A stretch of 64,000 bases of DNA. Origin: Cellulomonas sp. P24 (GTDB taxonomy: Bacteria; Actinomycetota; Actinomycetes; Actinomycetales; Cellulomonadaceae). Below, one piece after another: positions 8,312 through 17,522 of this stretch (within the stretch, counting starts at the first letter, position 1; every line of letters starts with the position of its first letter). Made by a program: the position numbers and the translations under genes. The stretch is taken from positions 868,001 to 932,000 of the forward strand of contig NZ_JAJDFX010000002.1 of NCBI RefSeq assembly GCF_024704385.1. The letters are read 5' to 3'. Under the pieces are notes generated by a model. The model worked only from the letters and a program-made list of their open reading frames with translations, made no database searches and was not told the DNA's origin.

Positions 8312-9307
8312 TCAGTGCTGGGGGGCGGCGGGCGGCAGGGCAGGCGGCGGGGCGGTGACCCAGCAGGCTGCCCGGTGGCTCGGACTGATCGTCTGGAGCT
8401 CGGGTGGGGCGGTGCGGCAGGAGGTTTCGGCACGGGGGCAACGCGGGTGGAAACGGCACCCGCTCGGGGGGTCGAGCGGGCTGGGGATCTCTCCCTGGAG
8501 CGGGGTGTGCTCCAGTCGGTGGGCGGGGTCCGGGTGCGGGATGGCATCCATCAGCGCCCGCGTGTAGGGGTGGCGCGGTTCGCGGAACAACGTCGAGGCC
8601 TCGCCGACCTCGACGATCCGTCCGAGGTACATCACGGCGACGCGCTGGCTGAGGTGCTCGACGACGGCGAGGTCGTGCGCGACGAACAGCACCGCGACAC
8701 CCAGGTCGGCCTGCAGGTCGGCGAACAGGTTGAGCACCTGCGCCTGGACGCTGACGTCGAGGGCGGACACCGGCTCGTCGGCGACGATCAGGTCGGGGCC
8801 GCTGGCCAGGGCCGCGGCGATCCCGACCCGCTGACGCTGCCCGCCGGACAGCTGGCGCGGGTGACGGTCGGCGACCTCGGGACGCAGGCCGACCCGGTCG
8901 AGCAGCTCGGCGACCCGCCGGTCCCGGTCGGCAGGGGTGCCGATGCGGTAGGCGTCCAGGGCCTCGCGGACGCTGCGACCGACGGTCCACCGGGGGTCGA
9001 GGCTGGCGAACGGGTCCTGGAACACCGGTTGCACCCGACGCCGGAACTCGGTCCGGTCGTGTCGGCCGAGCGACGCCACGTCGACACCGTCGAACACGAT
9101 GCGACCGGCGTCGATCGGGGTGAGCCCGAGCACGCAGCGCGCGAGCGTCGTCTTGCCGCTCCCGGACTCGCCGACCAGGCCGAGCACCTCACCGCTGTCG
9201 AGCTCGAGCGAGACGTCCGCGACGGCCGACACGGCCCGTCTGCCGAACAGCCCGGCCTGCACGGGGAACGTCTTGACCAGGCCCTCGACCTGCAGCAGCG
9301 CGCTCAT
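8312..9307 (-). CDS. Oligopeptide ABC transporter ATPase (OppF/DppF-like)
   Basis: A 331-residue nucleotide-binding subunit. Walker A GESGSGKTT at about 46-54, Q-loop in VFQDPFASLDP, signature LSGGQRQR starting near 153, Walker B LIVADEP near 173. The C-terminal oligo_HPY extension with a cysteine cluster (CRFHPRCPRAETSC) is typical of the OppD/OppF subfamily and can hold an iron-sulphur cluster in related transporters. Starts at ATG within an ATGA overlap with the oppD-like gene. It pairs with the next ATPase to energise the permeases. Confidence 0.94.
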   Translation of the reverse strand: MSALLQVEGLVKTFPVQAGLFGRRAVSAVADVSLELDSGEVLGLVGESGSGKTTLARCVLGLTPIDAGRIVFDGVDVASLGRHDRTEFRRRVQPVFQDPFASLDPRWTVGRSVREALDAYRIGTPADRDRRVAELLDRVGLRPEVADRHPRQLSGGQRQRVGIAAALASGPDLIVADEPVSALDVSVQAQVLNLFADLQADLGVAVLFVAHDLAVVEHLSQRVAVMYLGRIVEVGEASTLFREPRHPYTRALMDAIPHPDPAHRLEHTPLQGEIPSPLDPPSGCRFHPRCPRAETSCRTAPPELQTISPSHRAACWVTAPPPALPPAAPQH

Positions 9308-10281
9308 CGCGGCACCTCCGCCGTCGCGTCGACGTCCCAGCACGCCACGGTGGTCGCACCGATGGTCACCGGCTGCGGGCGCTCGCGGCACTCGCTCCGC
9401 GCGCGGTCGCACCGGTCCAGGAACCGGCAGCCCGGCAGCTCCCCGGACAGGTCCGGCACCTGGCCGGGGATCACGGCGAGCCGACCCGGCTCGGCGTCCG
9501 CGCTGGGCAGCGCCGCGAGGAGCGCCCGCGTGTACGGGTGCTGCGGAGCGGCGAACAGCTCGGCGACGGGGGCCTCCTCCACCAGCTGGCCGGCGTACAT
9601 CACGCCCACGCGGTCGCAGACCTGCGCGACGACGCCGAGGTCGTGGGTGATCAGCAGCACCGCGGTCCCGTGCTCGCGGCACAGCGTCGCGATCAGCCGC
9701 AGGATCTGCGCCTGGATGGTGACGTCCAGCGCGGTGGTCGGCTCGTCGGCGATCAGCACCGACGGGTCGTTGGCGAGGGCCGCCGCGATGACCACGCGCT
9801 GCCGCATCCCCCCCGAGAACCGGTGCGGCGGCTCGGAGAACCGGGCTGCGGCGTCGGGGATCCCCACCTGGCCGAGCAGCTCGACGGCCCTCGCCCTGGC
9901 CTGTGCCCGGGAGACCTTGCGGTGGGCCCGGATCGTCTCGGCGACCTGCTCGCCGATCGAGAAGGTCGGGTCGAGACTCGTGGACGGGTCCTGGAAGATC
10001 ATCGCGATGCGGTCGCCGCGCAGCTCCCGGAGCCGGTCTGCGTCGGCGCCGAGCACCTGCTCGTCGCCGAGCCGCACCGACCCGGAGGTGTGGGCCTGGG
10101 CCGGGAGCAGACCCATCACGGCGTTGGCGAGCGTCGACTTGCCGCAGCCGCTCTCGCCGACGAGCCCGACGATCTGGCCCGGCTCGACGGTCAGGGACAC
10201 GCCGTCGACGGCGGAGACCGTGCCGCCGCGCACGTCGAAGCCGACGCGCAGGTCCGTGACGGTCAGGGCAGGTGCGGTCAT
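9304..10281 (-). CDS. Oligopeptide ABC transporter ATPase (OppD/DppD-like)
   Basis: A 325-residue ATPase with Walker A GESGCGKST at about 42-50, Q-loop IFQDPSTSLDP, signature FSGGMRQR near 155, Walker B VLIADEP near 175 and the H-loop ITHDLG. The C-terminal CRFLDRCDRARSEC cysteine cluster matches the OppD/OppF subfamily. ATG start overlaps the permease stop (ATGA) and its stop overlaps the next start, so both ATPases and both permeases are made from one coupled transcript. Confidence 0.94.
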   Translation of the reverse strand: MTAPALTVTDLRVGFDVRGGTVSAVDGVSLTVEPGQIVGLVGESGCGKSTLANAVMGLLPAQAHTSGSVRLGDEQVLGADADRLRELRGDRIAMIFQDPSTSLDPTFSIGEQVAETIRAHRKVSRAQARARAVELLGQVGIPDAAARFSEPPHRFSGGMRQRVVIAAALANDPSVLIADEPTTALDVTIQAQILRLIATLCREHGTAVLLITHDLGVVAQVCDRVGVMYAGQLVEEAPVAELFAAPQHPYTRALLAALPSADAEPGRLAVIPGQVPDLSGELPGCRFLDRCDRARSECRERPQPVTIGATTVACWDVDATAEVPR

Positions 10282-11135
10282 CGGACGACCCCTTGCGGAT
10301 CGAGGCGGTGGCGCAGGCCGTCGCCGATGAGGATGAAGCTGAGCACCGCCAGGGCCAGCGCGAGCCCGGGGAAGATCTCCACCCACGGCGCCTGGGACAG
10401 CACGCCACGACCGTCGGAGAGCATCAGCCCGAGCGACGGCGTGGGCGGCTGCGTGCCGAGGCCGAGGAAGCTGAGCGCGGCCTCGATCTGCAGCGCGAAC
10501 CCGGCCAGGATCGAGACCTGCACGACGACGGGACCGACCGAGTTCGGCACCACGTGGCCGACGAGCACACGCACGTGACCGGCGCCGCGGGCGGTGGCCC
10601 CCTCGACGTAGCCCAGGCGGGCGACCGACAGCGTGCTGCCCCGCATGACCCGCGCGAGGATCGGCAGGTAGATCAGCGCGATGGCCAGCGCGGCCACGGC
10701 GCTCCCGGGCCCGATGATCGAGATGAGGCTGATCGCCAGGAGCAGCGCGGGGAGGACGAGCAGCATGTCCAGCGGCCGCGAGATGACCGTGTCCACCCAG
10801 CCGCCGAAGTACCCGGCCAGCGCGCCGAGGGGAACCGCGACGGCGGCCGACAGCAGCACCGAGCTGACCGCGACGGCCAGGCTGACCCGCAGGGCGAACA
10901 GCACCCGGCTGAACACGTCCCGGCCGAGCGAGTCGGTGCCGAACAGCGCACCTGCGCTCGGGGGCTTGAGGATCTGCCCGGAGTCGACCGACTCCGGGTC
11001 GTGCGGTGCGATCCACGGCGCGGTCACCGCGATGAGGACGAGGACGACGAGGATCGCCACCCCGATCAGCGCAGGGCCGGGGAGCCGCAGCCGGCGGAGC
11101 CGGGTGGGCACGGTCGTCGAGGCGGCGGTGCTCAT
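10278..11135 (-). CDS. Oligopeptide ABC transporter permease (OppC/DppC-like)
   Basis: A 285-residue permease with an N-terminal OppC-type helix (VAILVVLVLIAVTAPWIAP), the typical HDPE-like loop and GTDSLGRDVFSRVL motif, and a BPD_transp_1 core containing the EAA loop ARGAGHVRVLVGHVVPNS that docks to the ATPases. About six membrane helices. ATG start in an ATGA overlap with the oppB-like gene. Confidence 0.94.
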   Translation of the reverse strand: MSTAASTTVPTRLRRLRLPGPALIGVAILVVLVLIAVTAPWIAPHDPESVDSGQILKPPSAGALFGTDSLGRDVFSRVLFALRVSLAVAVSSVLLSAAVAVPLGALAGYFGGWVDTVISRPLDMLLVLPALLLAISLISIIGPGSAVAALAIALIYLPILARVMRGSTLSVARLGYVEGATARGAGHVRVLVGHVVPNSVGPVVVQVSILAGFALQIEAALSFLGLGTQPPTPSLGLMLSDGRGVLSQAPWVEIFPGLALALAVLSFILIGDGLRHRLDPQGVVR

Positions 11136-12091
11136 GACGCCTGCCGGTCCGCGACCCGCGGGTCGACCCAGCCGGTGACGAGGTCGGTGATCAGCGACAC
11201 GAGGATGAAGAGCGTGGCGACCACGAGCACCCCCGCCTGCACGACCGGGTAGTTGCGCTGGTTGATCGCGGTGACCAGGAGCCGCCCGACGCCGGGCAGG
11301 GCGAACAGGGTCTCGATCACGATGGCGCCGCCGAGCAGCACCCCGAACTGGATCCCGATCACGGTGATGATCGGACCCGCGGCGTTGCGCAGCGCGTGGC
11401 GGTGCACGATCCGCCGCCGCGAGACGCCCTTGGCGTGCAGGAACCCGATGAAAGGCTGCCCCATCACCGACTCCATCGCCCCCCGCGTGGTCCGCAGGAT
11501 GTACGCGGCTTCCCCGACGGCCAGCGTCAGCACCGGCAGCGCCATGTACCGCAGGTTCTGCAGCGGGTCCTCGGTGAGCGGCACGTACCCCGACGGCGGC
11601 AGCACGGTGAGCGTGCCGGCGAACAGCAGGACGAGCATGATCCCGAGCCAGAAGTCCGGGATGCTCACCCCGGCCACCACGAACCCGTCGGTGAGACGTC
11701 GCACCCAGCGCGATCCGGTCGCGGCCCTGACGCCGAGCGGCACGCCGATGACCACGGCCAGGGTCATCGCCAGCAGCGTGAGCTCGAGGGTCACCGGGAC
11801 GCGCTGGGCCAGCAGCTCGCTCAGGGGCGCCTTGCTGATGAAGTCGGTGCCGAAGTCGCCGTGCAGCATCCCGGTGAGCGAGCTCACGTACTGGTTGAGC
11901 AGGGGTTCGTTGAGCCCGAGCTGCTCGCGGATCTGCGCGACGTTCTCGTCGGTGGCGCGGAAGCCGAGCATCGTGCGAACGGGGTCGCCGGGGACGAGCC
12001 GGATGAGCAGGAACACGAAGAAGCTCATCGCGAGCATCACCGGCACGGTCAGGAGCAGCCGGTGGGCGACGTACCGGAACCGGGGACTCAT
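11132..12091 (-). CDS. Oligopeptide ABC transporter permease (OppB/DppB-like)
   Basis: A 319-residue permease with the OppB-type N-terminal helix (LLLTVPVMLAMSFFVFLLIRL), the loop VPGDPVRTMLG, a large periplasmic-side region and a BPD_transp_1 domain with EAA-like loop AKGVSRRRIVHRHALRNA. It should form the heterodimeric channel with the OppC-like protein. ATG start overlaps the regulator stop. Confidence 0.94.
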   Translation of the reverse strand: MSPRFRYVAHRLLLTVPVMLAMSFFVFLLIRLVPGDPVRTMLGFRATDENVAQIREQLGLNEPLLNQYVSSLTGMLHGDFGTDFISKAPLSELLAQRVPVTLELTLLAMTLAVVIGVPLGVRAATGSRWVRRLTDGFVVAGVSIPDFWLGIMLVLLFAGTLTVLPPSGYVPLTEDPLQNLRYMALPVLTLAVGEAAYILRTTRGAMESVMGQPFIGFLHAKGVSRRRIVHRHALRNAAGPIITVIGIQFGVLLGGAIVIETLFALPGVGRLLVTAINQRNYPVVQAGVLVVATLFILVSLITDLVTGWVDPRVADRQAS

Positions 12092-12879
12092 GAGGTGCCC
12101 CCGTCGCTGCGCACCCGCTGCACGAGGTCGCGGATCAGCTTCTCGGTGAGGACGAAGTGCTCCGCCGCGATCGCGGCCGCAAGGTCGCCGTCCCCCGCGT
12201 CGATGGCGTCCGTCAGCTCCCGGTGCTGATGGGCAGCGGTGTGCCGGACCTCCTCCGTGTACGGCTCGGCACCGAGGTTGAGGCTGACCCGGGAGCGGAT
12301 CTGGGTGGACAGGCTGACCAGCACCGGGTTGTGGGTCGCCTCTCCGACGCTGCGGTGCAGGAGCTCGTCGGCGGCGCGGGACGCCTCCCGGTCGGCGGCC
12401 TCGGTGTAGAGGTCGAGGGCCTCACGGATCTTGCGGACGTCGTCACGCGTGCGCCGCTCGGCCGCGGTGCGCGCGATGAGCGGCTCGATCAGCCGACGCG
12501 CGTCGAACAGCGCCTCGAACCTCTCCCAGTTCGGGAGCAGGTGCCGCCCGATCATCGTCGACGACCCCGGGCCCCAGCCGGACAGCACGAAGGACCCACC
12601 GTTCCGGCCGCGCCGCACCTCGAGGTAGCCGGCCTCGGCCATCCGGTGCAGCGCCTCACGCACCCCGGTGCGGGACACCCCGAGCATCTCCGACAGCTCG
12701 CGTTCGGTCGGCAGACGCTGCCCGGGCACGTACACGCCGAGGGCGACGGCCGTGACGAGCCGCTCGACGATCTGGTCGGCGACGTTGCGGGTGACCACCC
12801 GGGCACCCAGCGGCTCGGAGACGTTGCGGTCGAGCTCTCCGAACGGGTCGATGTCGAGCGGACCCCCGGTGCTCCTCAT
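12088..12879 (-). CDS. FCD-domain GntR-family transcriptional regulator
   Basis: A 263-residue regulator. The winged helix covers about residues 31-100 (LPTERELSEMLGVSRTGVRE is the recognition region) and the all-helical FCD ligand domain about 120-255, with metal-ligand candidates such as Asp and His in DELLHRSVGE and AAHQHREL. FCD regulators usually bind a small carboxylate and often need zinc or another metal. It is embedded in the operon it probably controls, overlapping both neighbours by ATGA. Its likely operator is the palindrome at 14156-14181 before the first gene. The inducer may be the transported or processed compound (inference). Confidence 0.92.
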   Translation of the reverse strand: MRSTGGPLDIDPFGELDRNVSEPLGARVVTRNVADQIVERLVTAVALGVYVPGQRLPTERELSEMLGVSRTGVREALHRMAEAGYLEVRRGRNGGSFVLSGWGPGSSTMIGRHLLPNWERFEALFDARRLIEPLIARTAAERRTRDDVRKIREALDLYTEAADREASRAADELLHRSVGEATHNPVLVSLSTQIRSRVSLNLGAEPYTEEVRHTAAHQHRELTDAIDAGDGDLAAAIAAEHFVLTEKLIRDLVQRVRSDGGTS

Positions 12880-14144
12880 GCGTTCACCTGCTCCCCTGCC
12901 GCGTAGTAGGCGTACAGGAACCGGGCGAGCGTGCGGGCACCGGCGGTGATGCTGTCGAGGTCCACCGCCTCGTCGAGCCCGTGGATGTTGTGGGCGGTCG
13001 GTCCGTAGCAGAGCGCCGGGGTGTCGAAGTCGTTGACGTAGGTCCGGGCGTCGGTGGTGCTGCCGAGCGAGTAGGCGATGGGCTCGTCGCCGTGCGCGTC
13101 CGCGTGCGCACGAGCCACCGCACGTGCCAGCGGGTGCGCCGGGTCCAGCCAGTACCCGGAGGCGCGGAACCCGCTGAGCCGGATCCGCGGTGGCGTCGGG
13201 AACCCGCCGTCGGCCGCGACGATCGCGGCGACCTCGTCCCGGATCTCGCGCTCGGCGTCGTCCGGTGACCAGGACCTCGGGTAGCCGACCCGGAGACGGA
13301 CGGTCGCCGTGGTCGGCACGCTCGACGGCCAGTCCCCTGCACGCAGCTCACCGAGGTTGAGGTTGTACGGGCTCGTGACCTCGGCGAGAGCCGGGTCCGG
13401 GTGGCTGTCGCACAGACCCGCCGCCCAGGTCCTCAGCCCGGCGACGAGCCGGATCGCCAGGTCCACCGGGTTGACGGCCTCGTGCGCGGCCTCGGCGTGG
13501 GTCGAGAGACCGTCCACCTCGATGTCGCACCAGAGGATCCCGACGCCGCCGACCAGCAGGTCCAGACCGGTCGGCTCGAGCAGGACGACCGCGTCGGCGA
13601 GGACGCCGTCGACGGCAGCGGACAGCGTGCCGTTCCCGGTGCACTCCTCCTCGATCGCCGCGAGGAAGGACAGCGGGCCGGTGATGGCTTCCGGGTGCAC
13701 CTCGAGCAGGGCGCGCAGCGCGAGCACGCCCATCGCGAAGCCGCCCTTCATGTCGCCGGCGCCACGGCCGTAGAGCAGCCGACCGTCCCGGCGCGGGGAG
13801 AACGGCGGCGAGGACCACCGGTCCGGGGTCTCGGCCGGGACCACGTCGATGTGCCCGTGCAGCAGCAGCGAGCGCCCGTGCTCCGGGCCGATCGTGCCGA
13901 CCAGTGAGACGCGCGGTCCGGGGACGTGCTGGACGACGCCGGCCCGGGGATCCGCGCCGATCTCGGGCGAGAGCGGGACCTCCCGCAGCCCGAAGCCGAG
14001 TCCGGCGAGCTCGTCGGCGAACACCGCCAGCGCCCCGGACTCGTGACCGACCGTGCTCGGCGCGGCGACGAGTCGCTCGAGGAAGGCGAACGCCTGCTCC
14101 TCGCCGCGAGCGATCGCGGCGTCCAGGGCCACTTCGTTCAGCAC
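12876..14144 (-). CDS. M20-family metallopeptidase / N-deacylase (ArgE/DapE-like)
   Basis: A 422-residue two-zinc hydrolase of the ArgE/DapE/ACY1 group that cleaves amide bonds of acylated amino acids or short peptides in the cytoplasm. Metal ligands are visible: HGHID (His98, Asp100), GRGAGDMKGG (Asp131, bridging), IEEECTG (catalytic Glu and ligand near 165-167) and a late AHNIHG His; a dimerisation lid begins around VDGLSTHAE. GTG start with GGAG seven bases upstream. It is the first gene of the transporter operon, so the imported substrate is probably an N-acyl amino acid or small peptide. Exact substrate is unknown. Confidence 0.92.
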   Translation of the reverse strand: MLNEVALDAAIARGEEQAFAFLERLVAAPSTVGHESGALAVFADELAGLGFGLREVPLSPEIGADPRAGVVQHVPGPRVSLVGTIGPEHGRSLLLHGHIDVVPAETPDRWSSPPFSPRRDGRLLYGRGAGDMKGGFAMGVLALRALLEVHPEAITGPLSFLAAIEEECTGNGTLSAAVDGVLADAVVLLEPTGLDLLVGGVGILWCDIEVDGLSTHAEAAHEAVNPVDLAIRLVAGLRTWAAGLCDSHPDPALAEVTSPYNLNLGELRAGDWPSSVPTTATVRLRVGYPRSWSPDDAEREIRDEVAAIVAADGGFPTPPRIRLSGFRASGYWLDPAHPLARAVARAHADAHGDEPIAYSLGSTTDARTYVNDFDTPALCYGPTAHNIHGLDEAVDLDSITAGARTLARFLYAYYAAGEQVNA

Positions 14145-14155
14145 CGTCGCTCCAA

Positions 14156-14181
14156 TGGTCTAAGGACTAGTCCAATGACCA
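14156..14181. promoter_or_regulatory. Candidate GntR/FCD operator
   Basis: A 26-bp inverted repeat just upstream of the M20 gene start. The centre GGACTAGTCC (14164-14173) is perfect, and the outer arms are TGGTC and GACCA; 10 of 13 positions per arm match. TGGT...ACCA outer arms are typical of FadR-like operators. Location right over the expected 5' end of the operon mRNA suggests repression by the operon's own FCD regulator. Confidence 0.7.
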
Positions 14182-14363
14182 TAAGTGGGGTAGGTCCGGA
14201 CGGCAAGACTCCTGGAGCAGAGTTATCGCGCCTGAAACAATCCGCGATCGCGGCCCGGTCGCCCGAACCCGCCGTCCGCGCCCACGGTCCCACCCGGGGC
14301 ACCGCTCCGCACGACGAGGCCCCGCCGCAGGCCAGGAGCCCTCCGACGGCCCGCCACGGCCAG

Positions 14364-14369
14364 TACCGT
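14364..14369 (+). promoter_or_regulatory. -10-like hexamer, leaderless geometry (epimerase)
   Basis: TACCGT ends exactly six bases before the GTG at 14376, the spacing expected if the transcript begins at the start codon. The GGAG inside the spacer is too close to the GTG to work as a normal ribosome site. Confidence 0.55.
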
Positions 14370-14375
14370 AGGAGC

Positions 14376-15289
14376 GTGAACACGCCCCCTCCGACCGGAG
14401 TCCAGCACCATCTCGTCCACGGCGACCAGCGCGCCACCATCACGGAAGTCGGCGCCTCGCTCCGCGAGTACGCCGTCGGCGATCGCGACGTGATCGTGCC
14501 GTTCGACGTCGGAGGCCTCCCCCGGCAAGTCACGGCGCGGTCCTGATCCCCTGGCCCAACCGCCTCCGCGACGGTCGGTACGACTGGGACGGGACGACGT
14601 ACCAGGTCCCGGTCACGGAGCCCGACCGCTGGACGGCGCTGCACGGCCTCGCGGCCTGGGAACGCTGGGCACCGGTCCCCGGCGTCGCCGCACGACCCGA
14701 CAGCATCACGCTCGGTCTGGACCTGGTACCCATCAAGGGGTACCCGTTCCAGCTCCGGAGCACCCTCACCTACACGCTCTCGGTCGCCGGGCTGCACGTC
14801 CACCTCGCGACCACCAACATCGGCGACCGCGTGGCGCCGTACGGCACCGGGTTCCACCCCTGGCTCTCGCCGGGCGGCGCCGCGGTCGACGAGTGCACGC
14901 TGCGCCTCGACGCCGCGACCCGCGTGACGACGGACGACCGGCTGCTGCCCACGGGCACGGAGCCGGCCGGCGACCTCGACTTCCGCACCCCGCGATCCCT
15001 CGCCGGCGTCGCCCTCGACGACGGGTACGTCGACGTCACCCGCGACGACGACGGCCTGTCCTGGATCCAGTTGTCGGCACCCGACGGACGGACCGCAGCC
15101 GTCTGGATGGACGACTCGATGGACACCTGGCAGGTCTGCACCGGAGACGGCATCCCCGGGGTGAACCGCAACGGCGTCGCCGCAGAGCCGATGACGTGCA
15201 TCGCCGACGCCTTCCGCACCGGCGACCGGCTGGTCCGCCTCGAACCGGGACAGACGCACGAGGTCGTCTGGGGCGCGACTCTGCTGTGA
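14376..15289 (+). CDS. Aldose 1-epimerase family protein, frameshifted in this sequence
   Basis: Mutarotase-fold sugar epimerase of about 304 residues once one base is restored. The first 48 codons (GVQHHLVHGDQRATITEVGA) are in one frame and the rest (LIPWPNRLRDGRYDW, LHGLAAWERW, FHPWLSPGG) in another. The break is at the C5 run 14519-14523: with six C's the text reads GGLPPASHGAVLIPW, exactly the family pattern. Family residues for sugar binding and catalysis (His in LHGLA, His in GTGFHPW) are present. The gene is monocistronic, with a leaderless-type promoter and a palindromic terminator. Most likely intact in the organism with a sequencing error here. Confidence 0.85.
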
Positions 15290-15297
15290 CCGACCAC

Positions 15298-15327
15298 GCG
15301 TCCTCGGCCGAGCTCGGCCGAGGACGC
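15298..15327. terminator. Bidirectional palindromic terminator
   Basis: A perfect 30-bp palindrome (15298-15312 against 15313-15327, centred on CCGAGCTCGG). It begins eight bases after the epimerase stop and faces the convergent M15 peptidase gene, so it can terminate both. No T-tract. Confidence 0.75.
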
Positions 15328-15420
15328 GCCCGGGGCTTCCCCGGCGAGGGGACCCCCAGCACGGTCCACGATCCGGTTCCCGCTCCGACGACCGTCACCG
15401 GACCGACCGCAGGGACACGG

Positions 15421-16242
15421 TCAGTGGATGCGGGCGTCGATCGCCTGGACACCCTTCGTGTACTCCCAGTGCCACGGCTCGTGCGGGCCGCTTCCGCCAC
15501 GCTTGGCCCAGGCGGGGTTCGCCCAGCCGTAGACGGCGCCGTTCTCGTTGAGCCACTGCCACTGCGCACCGGACGTCTCGACGGAGCAGAGGTCGACGGC
15601 CAGCCCCCAGCCGTGGTTGCTGGTCCCGGGGACGGCGGCGAGACCGCCCTTCTCGTACTTCAGCGTCCGTTGGCTCGCCAGCGTCCGGTACCCGTCCGTC
15701 AGGCAGAGGTCGGCGCCGAAGCGCGCCTTGAACGCGATGTCCATCTCCGAGATCGCGACGGCGGCGTCGGCCCGCAGCTGGTGCACCCCGTCCCACAGCG
15801 TGCAGAGCTCGGAGGTGTCGAGCTGACCGTTCGCGCCGGTCGGTTCCACGTTCGGGTTGCAGCCGGGAAGCGCCGAGCGTTCCTGGGACCGGCTCGCGGC
15901 GATCTCCGCCCGCGTGACGACCTGATCGCCGCCGACGAGCGCGAGCGGCGGGGTGTCGGACACGTGCTGCGACGCCATGATCACCTGGAGCGTGCTCGGG
16001 TACGCCGCGGCCGATGCGCCGGCATCCGACCGTCCGCCCACGTAGGTGCCGTCACCCGGGGCGACGTGATGGGTGAGCGGGAGACCGAGGGTGATGCCGC
16101 CGAGCGCCATCAGCACGCCACCACGGGCGAGAACGCGGCCGCGCACCGGCCCGGACGAAGCCCGGGTGGCCTTCTCGGCCTGCCTCCGCGACCGGCGCGA
16201 GGGGAGGCTCGTCGCCGCAGTCTCCGGCGAGTGCGACCCCAC
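15421..16242 (-). CDS. Membrane-anchored M15-family D-alanyl-D-alanine carboxypeptidase (VanY-like)
   Basis: A 273-residue protein with a 35-residue basic cytoplasmic head, one membrane segment near residues 41-58 and an extracytoplasmic M15 peptidase domain. The zinc site is clear: His210 and Asp217 in TSNHGWGLAVDL, His258 in EPWHWEY with catalytic Glu255; LTDGYRTLASQ is the preceding family block. It should trim D-Ala or cleave peptidoglycan stem peptides outside the cell. GTG start behind GGAGG with a four-base spacer. Convergent with the epimerase and unlinked to resistance genes, so a housekeeping wall role is more likely than glycopeptide resistance. Confidence 0.92.
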   Translation of the reverse strand: MGSHSPETAATSLPSRRSRRQAEKATRASSGPVRGRVLARGGVLMALGGITLGLPLTHHVAPGDGTYVGGRSDAGASAAAYPSTLQVIMASQHVSDTPPLALVGGDQVVTRAEIAASRSQERSALPGCNPNVEPTGANGQLDTSELCTLWDGVHQLRADAAVAISEMDIAFKARFGADLCLTDGYRTLASQRTLKYEKGGLAAVPGTSNHGWGLAVDLCSVETSGAQWQWLNENGAVYGWANPAWAKRGGSGPHEPWHWEYTKGVQAIDARIH

Positions 16243-16478
16243 GACACCTCCGACCGTTGATACGCGTGAACACAGAACGGCTCCGCGGTGTCGTCGACGC
16301 TGCTCCCCTGCAACATCTCGGCGCCGGACCTGGCGGAGCGGTTACGAAACCATAACGGACGTACCGGTCCGCGACCAACCTCCCGAAGGTCCCGAATCAT
16401 GAGAAGACCGCCACATCAGCCGCACGGTCGACCGCTCCGGCACCACGAACCACCCGGACGAGTGACCCCAGCACCAGG

Positions 16479-17522
16479 TCAGAAGAGCTGGTTGCGCTGC
16501 ATCAGGTCGCGCACCTCGCCGACGAGCTCCTCGAGGATGTCCTCGAGGAAGACGACCCCCACGGTCTCGCCACCGTCGTCGACCCGGGCGAGGTGCGTCC
16601 CGGTGCGCTGCATCGCGACGAGCGTGTCCTCGACCTCGGCGTCGGGTGCGACGACCGCGAGACCGCGGACCCGCCAGGCCGGCACCGGTGCGGTCCGCTC
16701 GTCGCGATCGGCGTACAGGACGTCCTTGAGGTGCAGGTACCCGATCAGCGTGCCGTCGTCCTCGACCACCGGGAACCGGCTGAACCCGGTCCTCGCGACG
16801 AGCCGCTCCACGGAGTCCGGCGTCGCACCGGACCGCACCCGCACGAGGTCCGCGACCGGGACCATCACGTCGCGCGCCGTGCGGTCGGAGAACTCGATCG
16901 CGCCGGTGACCAGGCCCTGCGAGTCGTCGAGGAGCCCCTCGGCCCGCGAGCGCTCGACGATCGAGTGCACCTCCTCGGCCGTGAACGCCGACGCGACCTC
17001 GTCCCTCAGCTCGACGCCGACCAGGTGCAGGGTGCCGTTGGCGATCCAGTTGAGCGCACGGATGAGCGGGGCGACGACGCGTGCGACCCACACCAGCGGC
17101 GGGCCGAACCAGAGCACCGCGCGGTCCGGACCGGCGACGGCGAGGTTCTTCGGCACCATCTCGCCGAGCACCACGTGCAGGTACACGACGACGACCAGCG
17201 CGAGGACGAAGGCGATCGGATGGGTCCAGGCGCTGCCGACTCCCCACGCCTCGAGAGGACCGGCGACGAGGTGGGCCAGCGCAGGTTCAGCGACCAGGCC
17301 GAGGCTCGTCGACGCCACGGTGATGCCGAGCTGGGCGCACGCGAGCATCAACGACACGTGCTCCATGGCCCACAGGACCACGCGGGCCCGACGATGGCCC
17401 GACTCGGCGAGCGGCTCGATCGCACTGCGCCGGGAGGACACCAGGGCGAACTCCGCACCGACGAAGAACGCGTTCGCCGCGAGGAGCACCGTGCCGAGCG
17501 CGAGTGCGGTACCGGTGCTCAC
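16479..17522 (-). CDS. CNNM-domain / CBS-pair membrane protein (CorC/HlyC family)
   Basis: A 347-residue protein with an N-terminal CNNM (DUF21) transmembrane domain of about four helices (residues 1-150, including [16 protein letters not shown]) and a CBS pair (about 195-330: [35 protein letters not shown]). The C-terminal CorC_HlyC domain is lacking, ending at DLMQRNQLF. Related proteins transport or regulate Mg2+ and other divalent cations and bind nucleotides in the CBS pair. GTG start overlaps the stop of the paralogous upstream gene (GTGA), suggesting a heteromer. Confidence 0.88.
   Translation of the reverse strand: MSTGTALALGTVLLAANAFFVGAEFALVSSRRSAIEPLAESGHRRARVVLWAMEHVSLMLACAQLGITVASTSLGLVAEPALAHLVAGPLEAWGVGSAWTHPIAFVLALVVVVYLHVVLGEMVPKNLAVAGPDRAVLWFGPPLVWVARVVAPLIRALNWIANGTLHLVGVELRDEVASAFTAEEVHSIVERSRAEGLLDDSQGLVTGAIEFSDRTARDVMVPVADLVRVRSGATPDSVERLVARTGFSRFPVVEDDGTLIGYLHLKDVLYADRDERTAPVPAWRVRGLAVVAPDAEVEDTLVAMQRTGTHLARVDDGGETVGVVFLEDILEELVGEVRDLMQRNQLF

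Noticed and set aside
15421-16242. Glycopeptide resistance VanY.
   Set aside because: No vanHAX, vanRS or other resistance genes; the M15 domain alone is common in wall maintenance.
16243-16478. A small gene or riboswitch upstream of the M15 peptidase gene.
   Set aside because: Short open frames lack ribosome sites, and the only symmetry is a weak GGTT/AACC pair at 16340-16351; nothing supports a structured RNA.
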